From Mantis religiosa (lineage: Eukaryota; Arthropoda; Insecta; Mantodea; Mantidae): 64,000 nt of DNA. Position 1 is the stretch's first letter; the number at the start of each line of letters is the position of its first letter. Made by a program: the position numbers and the translations under genes. The notes beneath the pieces are model-generated. The model was not told the DNA's origin, did not search any database, and worked only from the letters and a program-made list of their open reading frames with translations. The stretch spans positions 260,173,637-260,237,636 of the forward strand of contig CM060947.1 in NCBI GenBank assembly GCA_030765055.1, written 5' to 3'. Below, one piece after another: positions 59,011 to 64,000 of the stretch.

Positions 59011-59164
59011 GTCTTTCCACCTGACTTGCTTCCCGAGAAGTACTTGAGGATATTCTTCCCAGGAAAGCCTCAGGTCTTATTATAGAAAAAAAGTCCTATG
59101 TTTAAGTAGGATTTACAGAAATTCATTTTTGTCTGATTCATATGCTTGAGAATTGACAGTAAGT

Positions 59165-59335
59165 ACCTCCAGAGTGAGTGAGTTCAGTTAAGTTAGTTGG
59201 GTTGAGTTGAGGAGTTGATGAGATGATAAGTTGATGAGGTGTTGAGGAGGTGTGGAGGTGTGGAGGAGGTATGGAGGTGTGCAGGTGTTGAGGAGATGTG
59301 CAGGTGTTGAGGAGGTGTGCAGGTGTTGAGGAGGT
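59165..59335 (+). repeat. GT/GA-rich minisatellite
   Basis: Irregular repeats of 'ggtgttgaggaggtgtgca' with strong strand asymmetry. It follows 'cagttaagttagttggg', resembling the left end of the GC-rich retroelement at 33293, so it may be that element's 5' end expanded. Confidence 0.75.
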
Positions 59336-60130
59336 CTAGACCCGGGCCTCTGTCAACCAGGGAGTATCCGAGCTGTCCCAAGGGTACCGGGCGTCTTCCG
59401 TGAGCCTTTCCATAGGGCAAGACCTGGGTTACTAACAAGCCCCTCCGCCTCTTCACCAGGGGCCTACTTCAGTAGGTACGGGTTTGGCGCACCCGGAGTC
59501 CCGAGCCAACAGCCTCCCTCGTGTGGGCTCCTCTTCGTGGTTGAGGGAGACGGTCAACAGGCCCATCCACGTGTAGGCCGTGCGTGAAGACCCATGGAGA
59601 AGGTTTTTAGATTCTTGTCTAGTTTAGAGTTTAGGATTCAGTGAACGAAATTTTTAGTAGGTTTTGATTGATTTTTTTATGTACGTGTATTTTTAATATG
59701 TTTTGTTACACTTGTATAGTTTTTAGAAAGTTTATGTCTGGCTTTTGCCATGACTAGTTCTTTAAAGGGCGCTGATGACCGCCGTAGTTGAGGGCCCTTA
59801 TATATATCATCATATATCAACAAGCCCCCCATCTGGTCCAAGGACACAAGACCGGATGGAAATGGATACGCCACTTACGCGCGCCAACATCAAAATGGGA
59901 AGGCTACCGATATGACCTCGGTAGGGCCGCCTGGTGATCTAGTACACCTTCTACTAGCTATGCTGACTAGTACGCGAGAATATATGGCTTCCTTCAACCC
60001 CGTCCGGAGACGTACCCGATCACCCACGGGTATCGGGAAACACTGCCCCCTCGAGTCCAACCCAATCCGAACAACTCCCATTCAAGGACGGGCTCGAATG
60101 TTCGGCCCAAGGTTCCTCTAGTAACGTCAG
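59336..60130 (+). mobile_element. Composite of two GC-rich retroelement parts
   Basis: 59336-59459 matches the left part of the element at 33293. 59460-59815 matches the LINE-type 3' end at 35515, including 'gggcgctgatgaccgccgt' and an ATC-rich tail. 59816-60130 matches the rest of the 33293 element ('gatatgacctcggtaggg', 'gtccggagacgtacccgat'). 'caacaagcccc' appears on both sides of the middle part, consistent with one element inserting in the other or with two subfamilies sharing a 5' end. No reverse transcriptase is present. Confidence 0.7.
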
Positions 60131-60184
60131 AGTGAGGAAAACTGCAAAACCTTCTCAGGAAACAACTGAAGATATTCATTTTAT

Positions 60185-60890
60185 ATACATCGTGTTTTGA
60201 AAAGACACCGAAAGAATATAACGGTTTCGTAGTTTATAGCATAACTAGTCTGAATTTTGCAGTCACAGCTTCGAAATTCGCTTTGATATAATTTTATGCA
60301 GCATTAAAGATTACATGACTTTTTGATTAGGCAGTGCAGGAACCACTGGTATGTGAACCTTAAAAGTTGTTATTGGGACACATCAGCCACGAAAACAAAA
60401 CATTTGTCCTTGCTCTTTATGAGTAACGCTAGCCTACCATTCAGGAAATGGGACAAAGCGCAGTTATTTGTGAAAAAGTCGACTAATGACTCGGACAGTT
60501 GAAGGTTGTTCATTTTTCTATGATGTCAATTGTACAGTACTTTCAACCGGTTACTGTAAAATGAACAGCTTCCTTTTGAAATAAGAATTCTTCATTTACT
60601 ATTATTAAACACAGTAAAATAAAATACTTTTCTGGTTGCATAAAACATTTCCTTTTGGTTAACCTTATCTACAATTTTATGATATTGTTCTCTGTTCTTT
60701 TTTCATATAATGCTTCCATCCTCAACCTCACTAACATTAACTTCCCTCTAAAAGGTTTAAGTTGCATATGTTCCCCAGCTTATTTGCCATTATAGGCTGT
60801 TATTACGGAATTTTGGAAGAGGATAAACACCCATAAACATATAACTAAATGATAGCTTTTTTATTGCGGTTTCATAAGCCAAAGACATAC
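60185..60890 (-). pseudogene. Unknown coding-like repeat, copy 2
   Basis: Inverted relative of 24996-25905. On the minus strand one open stretch reads 'NNLQLSESLVDFFTNNCALS', 'HFLNGRLALLIKSKDKCF' and 'VFVADVSQ', and another 'RGKLMLVRLRMEALYEKR'. The differences between the copies often keep the amino acid, which suggests a coding ancestor. I do not recognise the protein. This copy has its own stops and lacks the 225-base extra segment of copy 1. Confidence 0.55.
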
Positions 60891-60999
60891 TTAATAGTAG
60901 CAAACTACCGTGGAATATGTCGGTAGGTTTAAAAACTGCTACAACAGGTGCCACGTTGTTTCATCTATCTGGGAACTGCTATAGCGTGACGCATTCGTA

Positions 61000-61450
61000 G
61001 TTGTTCCTATGTATGTCTAGCAAAGTACCCATTTACAGTCGCAATTGCTTCTTCATTGGACGAAAAGCGTCACCCAACGAGGACTTTCTTCAGTTTTGGA
61101 AACAGATGGAAGTCCAAGGGAGCCAAATCTTGGGAATGGGATGCATGTTCCAGCATTTCTTAGTGCAGATCTCTCAATTTCCCCATTGCCAAAACGCTTT
61201 TCTGTGCAGGTGCATTTTCCTGATCGAAAATATATTTTTTTCCCTTTTCTAACCCTGGACTGTTTTTACAAATGCCTGAATTCCATTTAGTTAGATTTTG
61301 AGAGTAGTATTCTCCAGTATTGGTTTTACGTTTTTCGAGATAGTCAACAAAATTCCTTTAGCATCCCAAAACACTGACGCCATGATCATTCTCGCCGATG
61401 GCACCCTCCACGCCTTCTTTGGAGATGAAGAACAGCTTCTGTCATTTAAA
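61000..61450 (-). pseudogene. mariner transposase C-terminal part
   Basis: The minus strand reads 'GILLTISRKT'-type linker codons in shifted frames, then 'DLAPLDFHLFPKLKKVLVG', stop, 'RFSSNEEAIATVNGYFA'. The third catalytic Asp is in 'LDFHLFP'. It ends against the 121-bp satellite fragment. Confidence 0.75.
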
Positions 61451-61494
61451 TATCACTTAAAATCTACTGTTTTTTTAATCTACCTCTTCCAACG

Positions 61495-61704
61495 TTGTCA
61501 TATCGCACGATGAATGAAATGGTTGAAATGATGCTAAAATGAGTCCGAGGTCCATGAAGCTTAGAGTTACCAGATATTCGTCTATCAGGATAAGGGAAAA
61601 CTACGGAAAAACTTTCTCCATGTAACTGACCCTAACCAAGAATCGAACTCAACACCTCTTGAACGTGAGGCAGACACACCACCATCTACGCTACCGAGGC
61701 GGGC
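61495..61704 (-). mobile_element. tRNA-derived SINE inserted in the 121-bp satellite
   Basis: On the minus strand the head has 'ggtagcgtagatggtggtg' and B-box-like 'gttcgattcttgg'; the tail ends 'gatatgacaacgttgg' with substitutions. To its left is 'atcacttaaaatctactg', to its right 'cagtattcccttgtaact', which are consecutive parts of the 121-bp monomer. The SINE therefore landed in an existing satellite unit. Confidence 0.88.
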
Positions 61705-61708
61705 TCTG

Positions 61709-62520
61709 CAGTATTCCCTTGTAACTGCAATTAGATTGTTTATCTTGAAGTAGATGGAGCAATAAGTGTTTGTACAAGAGTAGAGAAAGTCATGTATATA
61801 AAACATTTGAATATCACTTAAAGTCTACTGTATTCCCTTGTAACTACAATAAGATAATGTTTATCTTGAAGTAGATACAGCAGTAAGTGTTTGCACAAGA
61901 GTAGAGTAAGTCATGTATATAAAACATTTGACTATCACTTAAAGTCTACTGTATTCCCTTGTAACTACAATAAGATAATGTTTATCTTGAAGTAGATAGA
62001 GCAGTAAGTGTTTGTACAAGAGTAGAGAAAGTCATGTATATAAAACATTTGACTATCACTTAAAGTCTACTGTATTCCCTTGTAACTACAATAAGATAAT
62101 GTTTATCTTGAAGTAGATAGAGCAATAAGTGTTTGTACAATAGTAGAGAAAGTCATGTATATAAAACATTTGACTATCACTTAAAGTCTGCTGTATTCCC
62201 TTGTAACTGCAGTAAGATAATGTTTATCTTGAAGTAGATAGAGCAATAAGTGTTTGTACAAGAGTAGAGAAAGTCATGTATATAAAACATTTGACTATCA
62301 CTTAAAGTCTACTGTATTCCCTTGTAACTGCAGTAAGATAATGTTTATCTTGAAGTAGATAGAGCAATAAGTGTTTGTACAAGAGTAGAGAAAGTCATGT
62401 ATATAAAACATTTGAATATCACTTAAACTCTACTGTATTCCCTTGTAACTACAATAAGATAATGTTTATCTTGAAGTAGATACAGCAGTAAGTGTTTGCA
62501 CAAGAGTAGAGAAAGTCATG
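61709..62520 (+). repeat. 121-bp satellite array, about 7 copies
   Basis: Same orientation as the other two arrays. Two monomers share 'agatacagcagtaagtg', and two share 'aactgcagtaag', marking local duplication. It starts inside the monomer split by the SINE and ends at 'gtcatgtgagtacagc'. Confidence 0.93.
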
Positions 62521-63489
62521 TGAGTACAGCTAGACTGGCTCCGTATAAATGTGCAGGATTATAATTTATTTGAGCAAGTGAACTAAACACACTGGGAGGC
62601 AGTGATAACAGCTTAAAGTCTGGGTTTATATTTAAGACGTATATTTCGTCGTATTTTAGACTCCGTACTTCCCCTTCATCACCCTGGCAGAAGGGTGGAG
62701 TGTAGCGTTATCTCTCTAAGGGGTGAAACACCCTGGTGCTAATACTGTAATGTAACAACTGGACAACACAGTGCTCCGTCTCTTAATCTTGTTTATAGTC
62801 TCATTTGAACTTAGCGATTTATTGTCGATTATTTACATAGAGGAATTATAATTCTGTATTTAGTAATGGCGAGAAAACTGGCTTCTCAATACGGACATTC
62901 GATACTGATATTTAAACACTGGTACTTATTAGTAAATTTTTAAAGTATATAAGCCTTATATCAAAACATTATACGGACTATGGTAGCACTGGGCATTGAT
63001 AGTACTGTCCTATCGGTTATGTGGAAGTCACTTTACATTTGTGCACATATCTGTTTAGAAAGTATTATATCCCAGTCGTTAATTGTGTGCATGGTTTTCA
63101 TGACAATCCTTGCTTCGCTTTACAAATTACTTTATTCCTGAAATAAAACTTTTTTACATGCCACGTCCTTAGTGGCAGTTTCTATAGTTACTGCATTGCA
63201 TCATTGTTTATAACAGTCAAAAACAGGGAACAACTTCAGCAAGTAGCTTTGAACTTTGAAATGTAAGAAAAATAAAAAATGACAGAGACATATTAATGCG
63301 TATAAGTGTAATGTTAACAAATATTGCTGTCCAGGGTGGATTTTATCTGATGCAATCTGGGTTAATATTTTTTAGGTAAAAATAGTGAAAAATAATTCTG
63401 AAATATATGTACCTCACGTGAAAATAGGGCAAACGAGTGTCCTTAATCCTCTGAAGACAATCTATGAAGCGTTGTTAAACGGCTAAGAC
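62521..63489. other. Intervening sequence, no gene seen
   Basis: Nothing recognisable. Confidence 0.35.
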
Positions 63490-63491
63490 TA

Positions 63492-64000
63492 CGAGGGTGG
63501 TCTGAAAAGTTTCAGACCTCAACATGAAGAAGGCAGCACTCGTAAATAGAAGCTAGTGAATTTTGTTTTTGATCTCTTAATAGTTACTGACTTACGTTTC
63601 AGCCCTTTTGGACGCTCAGTTGTTTGTGCAACAGTCACTTTAGTGAGAATATGTGAGTGTTTTAATGGGAATGGACAAATTCGAGTATCTAGCTGTCTTT
63701 AAATATTTATTTTTCAAATGGCAATTCGCTTACGCAAATAAAACATGAGTTTAATTCGGTGTATGAGGACTCTGCACCATCATTTACAACAGCGAAATTT
63801 TGGGAAGCTGAATTTTAACGTGGCCGTAAGAGCTTGGGACACGATCAACGTTCAGGACGACCAAAAACTGTAACTACCGACAAAAATATCGCCAAAGTTC
63901 ACCAAATGGTACTAGGCGACTGCCGAATTAAAGTGAGAGATAGCAGAGGCTATGAACATATCACAAGAACGTGTTTGCAACTTATTAAATCAAAATATTG
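63492..64000 (+). mobile_element. mariner transposon, left end and N-terminal transposase (cut by window)
   Basis: TA and CGAGGGTGGTCTGAAAAGTT open the element, the same family as 44420-49385. The transposase begins 'MDKFEYLAVFKYLFFK', shifts to 'HEFNSVYEDSAPSFTTAKFW', a stop, 'SLGHDQRSGRPKTVTTDKN' and 'LGDCRIKVREIAEAMN', the N-terminal helix-turn-helix region. At least one shift and one stop are present. The catalytic part lies beyond the window. Confidence 0.85.

Larger units (their letters stand above)
58150..59085 (+). mobile_element. Penelope-like element: inverted terminal repeat, endonuclease, terminal repeat
   Basis: The plus-strand terminal repeat at about 58850-59085 ('catttaatttactgaaaac', 'ggttataacatttaataaa') recurs inverted at 58150-58350. 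Between them lies a 5'-truncated coding part. A 5'-truncated copy with an inverted terminal repeat on its upstream side is a known Penelope architecture. The upstream copy has lost most of its hammerhead 3' half. Confidence 0.82.

Noticed and set aside
59193..59456. 87-codon minus-strand frame
   Set aside because: Crosses a GT/GA minisatellite and GC-rich retroelement; no recognisable domain.

Overview
The window is eukaryotic and almost certainly arthropod (inference): mariner, Tc1, Kolobok- and CMC-type DNA transposons, Penelope-like elements (PLEs), non-LTR LINEs and a tRNA-derived SINE occur together, the DNA is AT-rich, and satellites and microsatellites are very abundant. The exact taxon cannot be fixed from the sequence. 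I find no convincing host gene in 64 kb. Every recognisable reading frame is a transposase or reverse transcriptase. The only long frame with intact catalytic motifs is a 5'-truncated LINE reverse transcriptase at 52394-53767.

Layout. 1-10010: two tandem copies of a ~4.3-kb unit, each with a 108-bp satellite array, a pyrimidine-rich microsatellite, a head-to-head SINE pair and ~1.5 kb of unrecognised spacer, then a third 108-bp array ending in a SINE head. 10670-12797: mariner copies. 13118-15640: a 121-bp satellite, seen again at 21236-22190 and 61709-62520. 16568-18285: a Tc1 element. 18837-20340: a LINE RNase H end with a 127-bp tandem repeat of its last codons. 22606-24990: a SINE whose tail is repeated about 20 times. 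24996-25905: an unknown coding-like repeat with an inverted relative at 60185-60890. 27620-30976: a CMC-type element holding a Kolobok-type element. 31741-37012: nested PLE, mariner and GC-rich retroelement insertions. 37828-43530: GC-skewed 56-bp and 22-bp minisatellites. 44420-49385: a mariner swollen by ~42 copies of an 85-bp repeat made of its own C-terminal codons. 50283-54155: PLE pieces and the LINE. 55238-64000: mariner pieces, a PLE with inverted terminal repeats and hammerhead-like motifs, composite GC-rich retroelements, a SINE and the 121-bp satellite.

The main result is a repeated pattern. Three unrelated mobile elements (a SINE, a LINE and a mariner) have each had the segment at or near their 3' or C-terminal end amplified in tandem, giving 108-, 127- and 85-bp satellites, two of them with higher-order periods. 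The SINE case is clearest: the arrays run directly into a SINE head with A- and B-box-like motifs, so the satellite monomer can be identified as the SINE's tRNA-unrelated tail. The locus looks like a set of snapshots of satellite birth from transposable elements. No catalytic system acts together here; the genes are decayed parasites nested in one another, and the nesting gives their relative ages.
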